From PALSA-555 sp963821325 (GTDB lineage Bacteria; Actinomycetota; Acidimicrobiia; IMCC26256; PALSA-555): a DNA stretch of 64,000 nt. The translations under genes were made by a program, and so were the position numbers. Numbering within the stretch: the first letter of the stretch is position 1; the number at the start of each line of letters is the position of its first letter. The stretch is taken from contig CAWGDC010000005.1 of the NCBI GenBank assembly GCA_963821325.1, positions 248,001 through 312,000 of the forward strand. Reading direction: 5' to 3'. The notes beneath the pieces were generated by a model. That model had not been told where the DNA came from, did not search any database, and was given only the letters and a program-made list of their open reading frames with translations. This document shows positions 9,487 through 18,095 of the stretch, piece by piece.

Positions 9487-12096
9487 ATGGGTAGTCGGTG
9501 GGGAATGCGGGTCACAGGGCTGCTGGCGGGTGTCGCGTTGATCGCCGGGACCGGCCTGGTGGGCCTCCCGGTTCTGGGCTTGGGGGTTCCGAGCGCCGCG
9601 GCGGGTACGAGCTGTGCGGCTTCGAACACGACGGTGACCACCAATGCCGATTTTGGTGCAGGGTCACTGCGGACAGCGATCATGCACGCCAACACCAACA
9701 TCGGTGCTCAGACGATCTGTATCGACACCACGACGGGGAACGTGACCTCCCCGATCGCGCTGGCGAGCAGCCTGCCTGACTACACGAACACGACGGCGTT
9801 GACGATTCAGGGCAATGGCGCCACCGTGGACGGAGGCGGTCTCTACACCCTGATAGATGACACCTCGACGACCGCGCTGACCGTCGACGCGCTGACACTC
9901 ATCCACAGCAGCGGCAACGCGATCGGGGCTGCCGGCGCGGTGACGGTGACGGGCTCGACGATCGCCAACAACAGCGTCACGGGTAACGCGGTGAACGGCG
10001 GCGGGATATTCGCTTCGGGCCCAGTGTCGATAACGGCTTCCACAATCAACAACAACACCCTCACTGGTTCTGGGGATGGTGGCGGCGGGATCGCGTCGGG
10101 CACCTCGGTGACGGTGATGGGCTCGACGATCACCAACAACAGCGTCACGGGTAGTGGGGCTGCTGGCGGCGGGGTCGCGTCGTTCGGCGCGGTGATGGTG
10201 ACGGGCTCGACGATCGCTACCAACAGTGCCAACGGGAACAATGCTCTAGGCGGCGGGATCGTGTCGGCCACCTCGGTGATGGTGACGGGCTCGACGATCG
10301 CCAACAACAGCGTGATCGGTAGCAACGGTTCTGGGGGCGGGATCGAGGTTCTTGGTGGTTCGGCGACGGTGACGAACTCGACGATCGCCAACAACAGCGC
10401 CACGGTTGGTGCGGGTGGAGTGCAGGCCGCCTTCTCGATCTTGTTGGTGTACGCGACCGTGGCGCAGAACACGTCGCTGGTGGGCGCGAACTTGGCGTAC
10501 GCGGCGTCGGGGTTGACGAGTTTTGCGTCGGTGGTGGCGCTGCCGCAAGGTGGGGGAGCGAACTGTTTTGGTGGTGGCACGACGACGTCGCATGGGTTCA
10601 ACTTGGAGGATGACGTGGGGGCGTCGTGTGGGTTCAGCACGGGGGCGGGGGACCTGACCCCCGGGACGAGTTCGGGTCTGGGTGCGTTGGCCAACAATGG
10701 TGGGACGACGCTGACGGTGGCGCCCCAGGTGGGGAGCGCGCTGGTGGATGCGATCCCGCCGGCGCATTGCACTGACCAGGGCGGATCCGCGGGCACCGCG
10801 GATCAGATCGGGACGTCGCGCCCGCAGGGTCCGGGGTGTGACATCGGCGCGTTCGAGGTGCCCAACACCGCGTCGCAGCTGGTGTTCAGCACCGAGCCGG
10901 GCAACGGGGCGACGGGTCAGGCGCTTTCGCCTCAGCCGGTGGTGACCATCGAGGATGCGTACGGGCGGGTGGTGGCGACGGATACGGCGCCGATCGCGTT
11001 GACGATCAGCGCTGGGACGGGCACGGCGGGGGCGGTGTTGAGCTGTACGACCAATCCGTTGAACGCGGTGGCGGGGGTGGCGGCCTTCACGGGCTGTGCG
11101 ATCAACGAGGCCGGCACCGGCTACAAGTTGACCGCGACGACCGATGGGTTGGCGGTGACGAGCACGGCCTTTAACGTCGGTGCTGGGCTTCCGACTCGGA
11201 TCTTTGGTGTGGATGCCATCGGCACCGCCATCGCGGTGTCTCGGGCCGGGTTCCCCAAGGCCGGCTCGGCTTCGGCGGTGGTGTTGGCCCGCTCGGACTT
11301 CTTCTCCGACGCGCTGGCCGGTGGCCCCTTGGCGGCCAAGGTGGGTGGGCCGCTGCTGATCACGCCGGGCACGCCCCTGAGCGCGAGTCTTGATTCGCGG
11401 GTCCTGGTTGAGATTCAGCGGGTTCTCAAGACCGGCGGCACCGTCTACATCCTGGGTGGGACCCAGGCCCTCAGCTCCAACATCGACACGGCGCTCAGCA
11501 GCGCCGGCTATGTGGTGGCGCGTGTCCAGGGCCCCAACCTGTTCGCCACCGCGGTGGCGATCGCCAACCAGCTCGGGAACCCCTCCACGGTCTTTGAGGC
11601 CACCGGACTGTTCTTCGCCGATGCGCTCTCGGCGGTACCCGTGACGATCCACACCAGCGGGGCCATCTTGTTGACCAACGGCACCGTCCAGGCGCCTGAA
11701 ACCGCTGCCTACCTGGCGGCCCACAGCGGCGACACCCGCTATGCCATCGGGGGACCCCAGGCCGCCTTCGGCGCTGACCCGGCTGCGATCGGGGTCTATG
11801 GCACCGACCTGTACGGCACCTCCGCGGCGGTCGCCACCCGGTTCTTGGCGCACGCGGCGGTCTATGGCGCCGCGACCGGGCTGAACTACCCCGACGCGCT
11901 CGTCGCCGGAGTATTCATGGCCACCGGCGGGCGCCTCGGCCCCGTCCTGCTCGTCAACACCAACACCCCCCTACCTGCACCGATCATCGCGTACCTCAAC
12001 ACCTTGGCCGTCGGCACCCCCGGCTATGTCTTCGGTGGACCCGTCGCCCTCGCCGAACCCAGCATCGACGAGGCCCTCCAAGCCGCCGTCGGATAA
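9487..12096 (+). CDS. Secreted beta-helix protein with CWB2 cell-wall-binding repeats
   Basis: About 869 residues. The N-terminus MGSRWGMRVTGLLAGVALIAG is a signal peptide with likely cleavage after PSAAA. A CSLREAI-like start (GAGSLRTAIMHAN) is followed by a right-handed beta-helix built from 28-residue coils (GSTIANNS...GGGI), then a choice-of-anchor-Q-like segment ending GCDIGAFEV, an Ig-like domain (about residues 460-570) and three CWB2 repeats (starting RIFGVDAIGTA, with ARSDFFSDALAGGPLA, FFADALSAVP and NYPDALVAGVF). It is probably exported and held non-covalently on the cell wall as an adhesin or surface protein. A perfect terminator follows. Codon use differs from neighbours and it lies between 44-bp repeats, suggesting transfer. 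Confidence 0.85.
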   Translation: MGSRWGMRVTGLLAGVALIAGTGLVGLPVLGLGVPSAAAGTSCAASNTTVTTNADFGAGSLRTAIMHANTNIGAQTICIDTTTGNVTSPIALASSLPDYTNTTALTIQGNGATVDGGGLYTLIDDTSTTALTVDALTLIHSSGNAIGAAGAVTVTGSTIANNSVTGNAVNGGGIFASGPVSITASTINNNTLTGSGDGGGGIASGTSVTVMGSTITNNSVTGSGAAGGGVASFGAVMVTGSTIATNSANGNNALGGGIVSATSVMVTGSTIANNSVIGSNGSGGGIEVLGGSATVTNSTIANNSATVGAGGVQAAFSILLVYATVAQNTSLVGANLAYAASGLTSFASVVALPQGGGANCFGGGTTTSHGFNLEDDVGASCGFSTGAGDLTPGTSSGLGALANNGGTTLTVAPQVGSALVDAIPPAHCTDQGGSAGTADQIGTSRPQGPGCDIGAFEVPNTASQLVFSTEPGNGATGQALSPQPVVTIEDAYGRVVATDTAPIALTISAGTGTAGAVLSCTTNPLNAVAGVAAFTGCAINEAGTGYKLTATTDGLAVTSTAFNVGAGLPTRIFGVDAIGTAIAVSRAGFPKAGSASAVVLARSDFFSDALAGGPLAAKVGGPLLITPGTPLSASLDSRVLVEIQRVLKTGGTVYILGGTQALSSNIDTALSSAGYVVARVQGPNLFATAVAIANQLGNPSTVFEATGLFFADALSAVPVTIHTSGAILLTNGTVQAPETAAYLAAHSGDTRYAIGGPQAAFGADPAAIGVYGTDLYGTSAAVATRFLAHAAVYGAATGLNYPDALVAGVFMATGGRLGPVLLVNTNTPLPAPIIAYLNTLAVGTPGYVFGGPVALAEPSIDEALQAAVG
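9940..10400 (+). repeat. 84-bp tandem coding repeats (beta-helix coils)
   Basis: Six imperfect units begin near 9940, 10024, 10108, 10192, 10276 and 10363. Five carry a version of GACGGGCTCGACGATCGCCA; the unit at 10024 is more diverged. The spacing is 84 bp (28 codons), except about 87 for the last step. They keep the reading frame and encode successive coils of the surface protein. Confidence 0.8.
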
Positions 12097-12100
12097 TCGA

Positions 12101-12140
12101 GAGCCGCCCCACACTGCCAGCGTGTGGGGCGGCTCGTTTT
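12101..12140 (+). terminator. Rho-independent terminator
   Basis: A perfect 14-bp stem, GAGCCGCCCCACAC (12101-12114) with GTGTGGGGCGGCTC (12122-12135), a 7-base loop and a following GTTTT. It lies four bases after the stop of the cell-wall protein gene and is the clearest intrinsic terminator in the window. Confidence 0.9.
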
Positions 12141-12148
12141 GTCTGCGC

Positions 12149-12506
12149 TCAGTTGTTCGGAAAATCCAGGTCTTCGCCTTCATTCAGGCGAATGCCCATA
12201 GCTAGGAAGGCGTCGCCTAAATCGTCACCCTGGCCGCTGCAAAGCAGGTCGTTACCGTCCCGCAGTTCAGCGATGAGGTCGTTGTTGAGGCGCGACACGT
12301 CGACGGCGTACGTCTCGTCCACGGCTAGTCCCGGTTGGCAGCGTGGACGCGAAGCGCCGCACCCGGTTCGGGTATTGGCGGAGCGTGGCGGGGGACTTGT
12401 TGTAGAGCGCGACCAGCCACGACTCGATGAGGGCATCGTTTGGGTCCGTGGAGGCCAGATATCGCGCCTCTAACCGCCGTGCTCGCCGCAATCCGTTGCG
12501 CCCCAA
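12149..12506 (-). pseudogene. Broken small ORF, possible integrase N-terminal remnant
   Basis: Two overlapping minus-strand frames join, across a frame break near 12340, into roughly 116 residues. The first part reads ESWLVALYNKSPATLRQYPN followed by RVRRFAS, which resembles the SAM-like N-terminal domain of tyrosine recombinases (SPATRRAYxxDLRRFAxW). The second part (LAVDETYAVDVSRLNNDLIAEL to DLDFPNN) is acidic and not recognised. No catalytic recombinase domain follows. Its position next to the right 44-bp repeat supports an integrase remnant, but the similarity is short. It could instead be an unrelated small gene. Confidence 0.35.
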
Positions 12507-12531
12507 TCAAGAACGGGCTGGCCATTCATCG

Positions 12532-12575
12532 AGATGGCCGGCCTCGGGATGCCCCGAGCCCCCCGGTAGCCGCAG
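12532..12575 (+). repeat. 44-bp direct repeat, right copy (candidate attR)
   Basis: Identical to 9124-9167. It encodes a detached copy of the ACAD C-terminus (MAGLGMPRAPR and stop) with no gene attached upstream, which shows it is a duplicated fragment. It lies 58 bases before the TetR start. Confidence 0.75.
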
Positions 12576-12633
12576 ATGCTGGCCGATCCGCCGCGGTCGC
12601 ACCCGAGCGTCCGCCCTGCCATACTGGTGGGGA

Positions 12634-13317
12634 ATGGTGTTCCCCCAAATCGAGAGCCTTGATCCCTGGCGGGATCGGGCCCTGGCCCGCTCCCTCGGGG
12701 CGGCCCGGGCGAGATCCGCCGACCGCCTCGAGCGGCTCGTGGAGGCGGCCCGGGCCCTGGCGAACGAGACGGGCAGCGCGGCGTTCACCGTGGCGCAGGT
12801 CGCCGCCCGCGCCGACGTCAACCTGAAGGGCTTCTACCGGTACTTCGCCGGCAAGGACGACCTGCTCGTCGCGCTCCTCGAGGAGGACAGCCGGCTCGGC
12901 GCCGAGCTGCTGCGCACCCAGGTCGACCGGCACGCCGATCCCGAGACGCGGCTGCGCCGCGCGGTGACCGGGACGCTCGAGCTCATCACGTGGCCGGGCG
13001 CGCTCGGCTACGCCGGCGTGCTGATCCGAGAGCATCGGCGACTCGCCGAGAGCCGACCGGAGGAGCTCAACCGTGCGCTCGGGCCGATCATCGACGTGCT
13101 GACCGACGAGGTCCGCGGCGCGGTCGACGCCGGCGTCGCCGTGGCCCCGGATCCGCGGCGCGTCGCCCGCACCATGTTCGCCCTCGTCCTCGAAGCCATC
13201 CACGACGTCGTGCTCGGCCGCGTCGAGCCGCTCGCCGAGGCCCAGTTCGTCTGGGACTTCTGCTGGCACGGCGTCCACCGAGACCCCAGCCGCCCGCCCG
13301 CCGAGGAGCAGCGTTGA
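12634..13317 (+). CDS. TetR/AcrR family transcriptional regulator
   Basis: A 227-residue regulator. The helix-turn-helix is at about residues 45-75 (FTVAQVAARADVNLKGFYRYFAGKDDLL), and the C-terminal ligand domain is helical with LIREHRRLAESRPEELNRALGPII, as in QsdR-like regulators. ATG at 12634 is chosen over the GTG one codon later. Its stop overlaps the TTG start of the P450 gene (TTGA), so it probably controls that P450. The ligand is unknown. Confidence 0.85.
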   Translation: MVFPQIESLDPWRDRALARSLGAARARSADRLERLVEAARALANETGSAAFTVAQVAARADVNLKGFYRYFAGKDDLLVALLEEDSRLGAELLRTQVDRHADPETRLRRAVTGTLELITWPGALGYAGVLIREHRRLAESRPEELNRALGPIIDVLTDEVRGAVDAGVAVAPDPRRVARTMFALVLEAIHDVVLGRVEPLAEAQFVWDFCWHGVHRDPSRPPAEEQR

Positions 13318-14507
13318 CCACCCAGCCCGACACCATCGATCCCGCCACCCTGCTCTTCGACCCCCGACACGCCGACGCCCCGCAGCCGATGTACGGCGTG
13401 CTGCGCGACGCCGGCGCGGTGACCCGCACCGAGGAGGGCATCGGCGGGATCCCCACCGTGTACGTGACGCGCTACGAGGAAGCGGTGTGGGCGCTGCGCC
13501 ACCCCGAGGTGTTCTCGTCGGCGGCCGACGCGGTGTCGATCGGTCAGGAGCAGCCGCTCATCCCGCTGCAGATCGACCCACCCGACCACGTCAAGTACCG
13601 GCGATTCCTCGACCCTGAGTTCTCCCCGAAGCGGATCGGCGAGCTCGACGCCGACGCCCGAGCGATCGTGAACGGCCTGATCGACGGGTTCGTCGACCGG
13701 GGTGCGTGCGACGTGCACGAGGACTTCGCCACGCCGCTGCCGTCCTCGATCTTCCTGCGACTGATGGGCCTGCCCCGCTCCGACCTGGCCGAGTTCCTGC
13801 GCTGGCGCGACGACACCATCCGACCCGACGTCGCCCCGCACGACCTCGAGGGGGCCGCCGCGATCCGCGAGCGGGTCGGGCACGACATCACCGCCTACTT
13901 CAACGCCGCACTCGACGAGCAGGCCCGCGCACCCGGCGACGGGCTGATGTCCCGCATCGCCACGGGTCAGGTCGACGCGCGGCCGTTGACCCGCGCTGAG
14001 CAGCTGGGGATCTGTCACCTCCTGCTCCTCGGCGGGCTCGACACGGTCACGGCCACCCTCGACTGCGCGCTCGCCTACCTCGCCCGGAACCCCGAGCAGC
14101 GCGCTCGGCTCGTCGACGAAGGCTCGGTGTCCGGCGCGGTCGAAGAGCTGCTGCGCTGGGAGACGCCGGTGATGATGGTCGTCCGGGTGATCAAGACCGA
14201 CGCCGAGCTCGCGGGGGTCCCGCTGCACGCGGGCGACCACGCGGTGATCATGATCGGCTCCGCCAACCTGGATAAGGAGTTCCCGGAGGCGGACCGCGTC
14301 GACTTCGCCCGGGAGACGAACCGCCACCTCTCCTTCGGCGCCGGCCCGCACCGCTGCCTCGGGTCACACCTCGCCCGCCTCGAGCTGCGGGTCGCGCTCG
14401 AGGAGTGGCACCACCGGATCCCCGACTACCGCATCCCCGACGGCACCGAGCTCCACTACTCGCCCGGGATCCGCCAGGCCAACCACCTGCCCCTCGTCTG
14501 GGGCTAG
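13314..14507 (+). CDS. Cytochrome P450
   Basis: A complete class I bacterial P450 of 397 residues. The I-helix reads LLLGGLDTVT (the usual AGxDT), the ExxR motif is EELLRW, and the heme Cys lies in FGAGPHRCLGSHLARLE. Early on is QIDPPDHVKYRRFLDPEFSP. It needs ferredoxin and reductase partners, not seen nearby. The TTG start overlaps the TetR stop, so translation is coupled. The substrate is unknown; the setting suggests a lipid or terpenoid. Confidence 0.9.
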   Translation: MTTQPDTIDPATLLFDPRHADAPQPMYGVLRDAGAVTRTEEGIGGIPTVYVTRYEEAVWALRHPEVFSSAADAVSIGQEQPLIPLQIDPPDHVKYRRFLDPEFSPKRIGELDADARAIVNGLIDGFVDRGACDVHEDFATPLPSSIFLRLMGLPRSDLAEFLRWRDDTIRPDVAPHDLEGAAAIRERVGHDITAYFNAALDEQARAPGDGLMSRIATGQVDARPLTRAEQLGICHLLLLGGLDTVTATLDCALAYLARNPEQRARLVDEGSVSGAVEELLRWETPVMMVVRVIKTDAELAGVPLHAGDHAVIMIGSANLDKEFPEADRVDFARETNRHLSFGAGPHRCLGSHLARLELRVALEEWHHRIPDYRIPDGTELHYSPGIRQANHLPLVWG

Positions 14508-14514
14508 CCGCGGC

Positions 14515-15408
14515 TCAGCCACCGAGCACCCCCGCGAGCTCGCGCCAGGCGTCGCGGGGCAACGACCGCAGGTCAGCGGTCAGCGCCTGCACACACACGT
14601 GGTCGGCGCCCGCGGCGCGGTGCTCGTCCACCCGGCGGGCCACCGTGGCGACGTCGCCCCACGCTACGAGCGCGTCGACGAGGCGGTCGCTCCCGCCGTC
14701 GGCGACGTCGTCGGGACCGAACCCCAACCGGGCCCAGTTGCGCACGTAGTTCGGGAGCTGCCGGTAGATCGCCAGATGCTTCCGGGCCACCTCGCGGGCG
14801 ACGCTCGGGTCGCGTTCCACGACCACTGCCTGCTCGGGCGCGAGCCATGCCGCCGGTCCCAGCGTCGCACGCGCCTGCCGCGTGTGCTCCGGCGTGACCA
14901 GGTACGGATGTGCGCCCGCGCTGCGGCGCCGCGCCAGCTCGAGCATCCGCGGGCCGAGCGCGGCGAGCACCCGCTCCTCGACCGGCACGGGCGGAGACGC
15001 GCCATCGAGCGCGTCGAGGTACCGGTCCATGACGGCCAGCGGCTCGCGGTACCGCCCCGGTGCGTCATGGTCGACGAGCGGCCGATGGCTCACCCCGAGC
15101 CCGAGGAGGAACCGGCCAGGGTGGGCACCGACGAGCTGGTGGTGGGCCGCCGCGGTCTCGGCCGCGTCGTGCATCCACACGTTCACGATCCCCGTCGCGA
15201 CGACCGCGGTCGTCGTCGCGTCGAGCAACGACCCCGACGCGTCGAAGATGTCCCCGCCCACCCCGCCAGGCAGCCACAGCACCGAGTAGCCGAGCGACTC
15301 CAGCTCGGCCGCCGCGTCGCGCGCCTCGTCACGGTCGCCGTAGCGCAGCGCCGCGCTCCAGACCCCGACCCCGCCCGGCGTCACCGCGACGGTCCCGTCA
15401 GCCGGCAT
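14515..15408 (-). CDS. LLM class F420-dependent oxidoreductase (TIGR03620-like)
   Basis: A complete 297-residue luciferase-like protein. The N-terminus GGVGVWSAALRYGDRDEARD followed by LGYSVLWLPGGVGGD fits the TIGR03620 group. The middle holds GRFLLGLGVSHRPLVD, and near the end is ADHVCVQAL. It probably uses F420. The gene starts inside the end of lutC (11-base overlap), so it is the last gene of the lut operon, an unusual companion for LUD proteins. Confidence 0.85.
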   Translation of the reverse strand: MPADGTVAVTPGGVGVWSAALRYGDRDEARDAAAELESLGYSVLWLPGGVGGDIFDASGSLLDATTTAVVATGIVNVWMHDAAETAAAHHQLVGAHPGRFLLGLGVSHRPLVDHDAPGRYREPLAVMDRYLDALDGASPPVPVEERVLAALGPRMLELARRRSAGAHPYLVTPEHTRQARATLGPAAWLAPEQAVVVERDPSVAREVARKHLAIYRQLPNYVRNWARLGFGPDDVADGGSDRLVDALVAWGDVATVARRVDEHRAAGADHVCVQALTADLRSLPRDAWRELAGVLGG

Positions 15409-15949
15409 CGGCCGGGAGCACCACGTGCACCTGCGCGGGGCCGTGCACCCCCAGGGTGAGGATCTGCTCGATGTCGGCCGAGCGGCTCGGCCCGGTGACG
15501 AACGTCAGCGCGCTCGGGGGCGGCGTCGGGACCCGCGCCAGCGCCTCGCCCAGCGACGGGACGAGGTCGGCGTCGTGGACGACGGCCAGGTGCACCCGGG
15601 GCAGGAGGCTGGTGCTGCGCGGGTGCGCAGTGTCGAAGACCAGCATCAGGGTCCCGGTGTCGGCGATCGCGGCCGCGCAGCGGGTCACACCGAGCGCCGC
15701 GTCGACCAGGTCGCCGCGGTAGGTCGGATCGTGGGGCCGCCGCACCGTGTGCCCGGCCGCGGCGAGCGCATCGGCGAGGGGCTCGAGGGCCGGATCGTCG
15801 TCGACCGCGACCGTGGTGTGCGGCGCGCCCGCCACCGCGAGGGCCACGGTGACCGCCTCGGCACCGACGTGCGGCGTGCCGTCGGCGGCGGTCAGCTCGT
15901 CGGCGAAGCGGGCGGCGAGCCCGCCCTCAGCGGTGGGGGGCTCGCTCAC
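15398..15949 (-). CDS. lutC: LUD domain protein (LutC-like)
   Basis: A 183-residue single-domain LUD protein. Characteristic stretches are AAIADTGTLMLVFD, then RSTSLLPRVHLAVVHDADLV and TFVTGPSRSADIEQILTLGVHGP, the conserved C-terminal block of LutC/YkgG. In Bacillus, LutABC oxidises L-lactate to pyruvate using Fe-S proteins. The GTG start overlaps the end of lutB by 23 bases. Whether the substrate is lactate or another 2-hydroxy acid is not shown here. Confidence 0.85.
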   Translation of the reverse strand: MSEPPTAEGGLAARFADELTAADGTPHVGAEAVTVALAVAGAPHTTVAVDDDPALEPLADALAAAGHTVRRPHDPTYRGDLVDAALGVTRCAAAIADTGTLMLVFDTAHPRSTSLLPRVHLAVVHDADLVPSLGEALARVPTPPPSALTFVTGPSRSADIEQILTLGVHGPAQVHVVLPADAG

Positions 15950-17357
15950 GCCGCCACCAGTCGTGGAACGTCGCCGGCACGGGCGCGGGCAGGTCCCGTC
16001 CCTCACCCCACGCACGCGCGACGGGCAGCCGGCGCGCCAGGCGCGGCCAGCGGCGAGCCGTGTTGGCGGCCCGTGCCGACCAGCGGTACAGGGCCGGCGA
16101 CGACCACGCCCGGCTCCACAGGGCGAAGAACGCCCGTCGGGTGCGGCGGGGGCTATGCGACGCGACCGCGGCCCGCAGGTCGACGAGCAGGTCGGCGAGC
16201 GGGATGCCGACCGGGCAGACGGCGGAGCACGCCCCGCACAGGCTCGTCGCGCCGGGCAGCTCGCTGCCCTCCTCCAGCCCCGACAGCAGGGGGGTGAGCA
16301 CCGCGCCCATGGGGCCGGGGTACACGCCGCCGTAGGCGTGGCCGCCGATCGTGCCGTAGACCGGGCAGACGTTGAGGCACGCACCGCAGCGGATGCAGCG
16401 CAGCATCGACTCGAACGGGGTGCCGAGCAGCGCGGTGCGTCCCGCGTCGAGGAACACCACGTGCACCTCGTCGGGACCGTCGAGCTCGCCGTCGCGTCGC
16501 GGCCCGTGGATCATCGTGACGTACGACGTGAGCTGCTGCCCGGTGGCGTGGCGGATCAGCAGCGGAACCATCGTGGCCAGGTCGGCGAAGTGGGCGAGCA
16601 CCTTCTCGACGGGAACCAGCGCCACGTGCACGCGGGGCAGCGACGTGGTCAGCCGGCCGTTGCCCTCGTTGGTGACGAGGACGATCGTGCCGCTGTCGGC
16701 GCACACGAAGTTGGCGCCGCTGATCCCCAGGTCGGCGGTGAGGAACTCGCCGCGGAGCTGCTGCTGCGCGAACGCGCACAGCTCCTCGCGCTCGTCGGGG
16801 AGCTCGCCGCCCGCGAGGTCGGAGAACAGCTGTGTGATCTGGGGACGAGTCTTGTGCACCGCGGGCGCGATGATGTGGCTCGGCCGCTCCGAGGCCTTCT
16901 GGATGATCCACTCGCCGAGGTCGGTCTCGACCACGTGGATCCCGCGCTGCTCCAGGTGGTAGTTGAGGTCGATCTCCTCGGTCGCCATCGACTTCGACTT
17001 CACCGCACGCCGGAGCCCTCGGGCCTCGGCGAGGTCGGCGATCAGCTCCGCCGCCTCGGCGCCGGTCCCGGCGTGATGGACCTGGACGCCGAGCCCGCGC
17101 AGCGACGCCTCGGCGCGCGCCAGGTTGGCGCGCAGGTCCTGGACCCCCGCGGCCCGGATCGCGGTCCCGCGCTCCTTCATCGCCGTGATGCCGGGCGCGG
17201 AGATCGCGACTTCGCGGGCGTCGTTGAACCGGGTGGCCATCACCCGGAGCGCGCCGCGGAGCTCGACGTTGTGCAGGGTCGCCTCGACCCGGTCGCGCAG
17301 CGGGGGCAGCGGGTCGCCGGGGTGACGGTGGTGCGCCAGCTCGCCGGAGGTCGTCAC
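15927..17357 (-). CDS. lutB: Iron-sulfur LUD protein (LutB-like)
   Basis: A 476-residue protein with an N-terminal LUD domain (KSKSMATEEIDLN, GTIVLVTNEGNGRL, SYVTMIHGPRRDGE) and a C-terminal double 4Fe-4S domain with CIRCGACLNVCPVYG and CGACSAVCPVGIP. This architecture is diagnostic of LutB/YkgF. The GTG start overlaps the lutA stop by four bases. The three lut genes are tightly coupled, and the product should form an electron-transferring complex with LutA and LutC at the membrane or in the cytoplasm. Confidence 0.9.
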   Translation of the reverse strand: MTTSGELAHHRHPGDPLPPLRDRVEATLHNVELRGALRVMATRFNDAREVAISAPGITAMKERGTAIRAAGVQDLRANLARAEASLRGLGVQVHHAGTGAEAAELIADLAEARGLRRAVKSKSMATEEIDLNYHLEQRGIHVVETDLGEWIIQKASERPSHIIAPAVHKTRPQITQLFSDLAGGELPDEREELCAFAQQQLRGEFLTADLGISGANFVCADSGTIVLVTNEGNGRLTTSLPRVHVALVPVEKVLAHFADLATMVPLLIRHATGQQLTSYVTMIHGPRRDGELDGPDEVHVVFLDAGRTALLGTPFESMLRCIRCGACLNVCPVYGTIGGHAYGGVYPGPMGAVLTPLLSGLEEGSELPGATSLCGACSAVCPVGIPLADLLVDLRAAVASHSPRRTRRAFFALWSRAWSSPALYRWSARAANTARRWPRLARRLPVARAWGEGRDLPAPVPATFHDWWRRERAPHR

Positions 17358-18076
17358 GCCAGCCCGTCCGCGACGACGTCCGCGACGTGGCGCACGGCGA
17401 GATCGAGGCCGCGGTGACGGGCCCGGGTCGCCAGGTGCACGAGGCAGCCCGTGTCGCACGCCGTCACGGTGCGAGCCCCGGTTGCCACGACCCGGTCGAG
17501 CTTCTCGTCGGCCATGGGGACCGAGATCTCCGGGTGCAGCACCGAGAACGTGCCCCCGAACCCGCAGCAGCGCTCCGCGTCGACCAGCTCCACGACGGGC
17601 GCCCCGGCGGCGTCGAGCACGCGGCGCGGGGCGTCGCGCACCCCGAGCTCACGCAGCAGGTGGCACGACGGGTGATACGCCACGGTGGTGTCGACGTGGG
17701 CGCCGAGGTCCGGACGGCCGAGCACGTCGACGAGGTACTCGGTGAGCTCGTACGTCTTCGCGGCGAGTGCCTCGACCCGGGTCCGCTCCGGCTCCGTGAA
17801 CAGGGTCGGGTAGTAGCAGCGCACCATGGCCACGCACGAGCCGGAGGGCGCGACGACCGCCTCGGCGTCGGCGAACACGTCGACGAAGTGGCGGGCCAAG
17901 CGACGGGCGTCGGCCGGGTACCCGGAGTTGAACGCCGGCTGCCCGCAGCAGGTCTGGCCGGCGGGGAACGTCACCTCGCAGCCTGCCGCCTCGAGGAGGC
18001 GGACCGCCGAACGGCCGGTCTCGGGCGAGACCTGGTCGACGAGGCAGGTGACGAACAGCGCGACCTGAGGGCTCAT
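17354..18076 (-). CDS. lutA: (Fe-S)-binding CCG-domain protein (LutA-like)
   Basis: A complete 240-residue protein with two CCG domains: TCCGQPAFNSGY in the first and CCGFGGTFSVLHPEIS in the second, plus a YHPSCHLLRELG segment. This is the LutA/GlcF-like Cys-rich subunit that binds an unusual Fe-S cluster in lactate or glycolate oxidation complexes. It is the first gene of the lutA-lutB-lutC-LLM operon and follows the LLM gene at 18096 by 19 bases. Confidence 0.9.
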   Translation of the reverse strand: MSPQVALFVTCLVDQVSPETGRSAVRLLEAAGCEVTFPAGQTCCGQPAFNSGYPADARRLARHFVDVFADAEAVVAPSGSCVAMVRCYYPTLFTEPERTRVEALAAKTYELTEYLVDVLGRPDLGAHVDTTVAYHPSCHLLRELGVRDAPRRVLDAAGAPVVELVDAERCCGFGGTFSVLHPEISVPMADEKLDRVVATGARTVTACDTGCLVHLATRARHRGLDLAVRHVADVVADGLA

Positions 18077-18095
18077 CGAGGCGGGCGCGCCACCA

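Larger units (their letters stand above)
9124..12575. mobile_element. 3.4-kb putative integrated element between 44-bp repeats
   Basis: The segment between the two 44-bp copies contains one large secreted-protein gene, a terminator and a broken minus-strand reading frame that weakly resembles an integrase N-terminus. Base composition is visibly less GC-biased at third positions than the flanks, with many GGT, GTT and TTG codons. Deleting one repeat plus the interval would restore ACAD followed by the TetR gene at 12634. The mobile nature is inferred from the repeats and composition; no intact recombinase is present. Confidence 0.55.

Noticed and set aside
9940..10400. Regular 84-bp repeats that could suggest a CRISPR array
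   Set aside because: The units keep a single reading frame, have no spacer-like variable segments, and encode beta-helix coils of a secreted protein.
12149..12506. A functional integrase for the 3.4-kb insert
   Set aside because: Only a short N-terminal-like stretch is present and it is frame-broken; no catalytic RxxH...Y region follows.
16153..17417. Long open frames opposite the lut genes (and similarly opposite the P450, ACAD and amidohydrolase genes)
   Set aside because: They are products of high GC with a strong third-position bias on the real strand; their translations are Arg/Pro/Ala rich with no domain signature.
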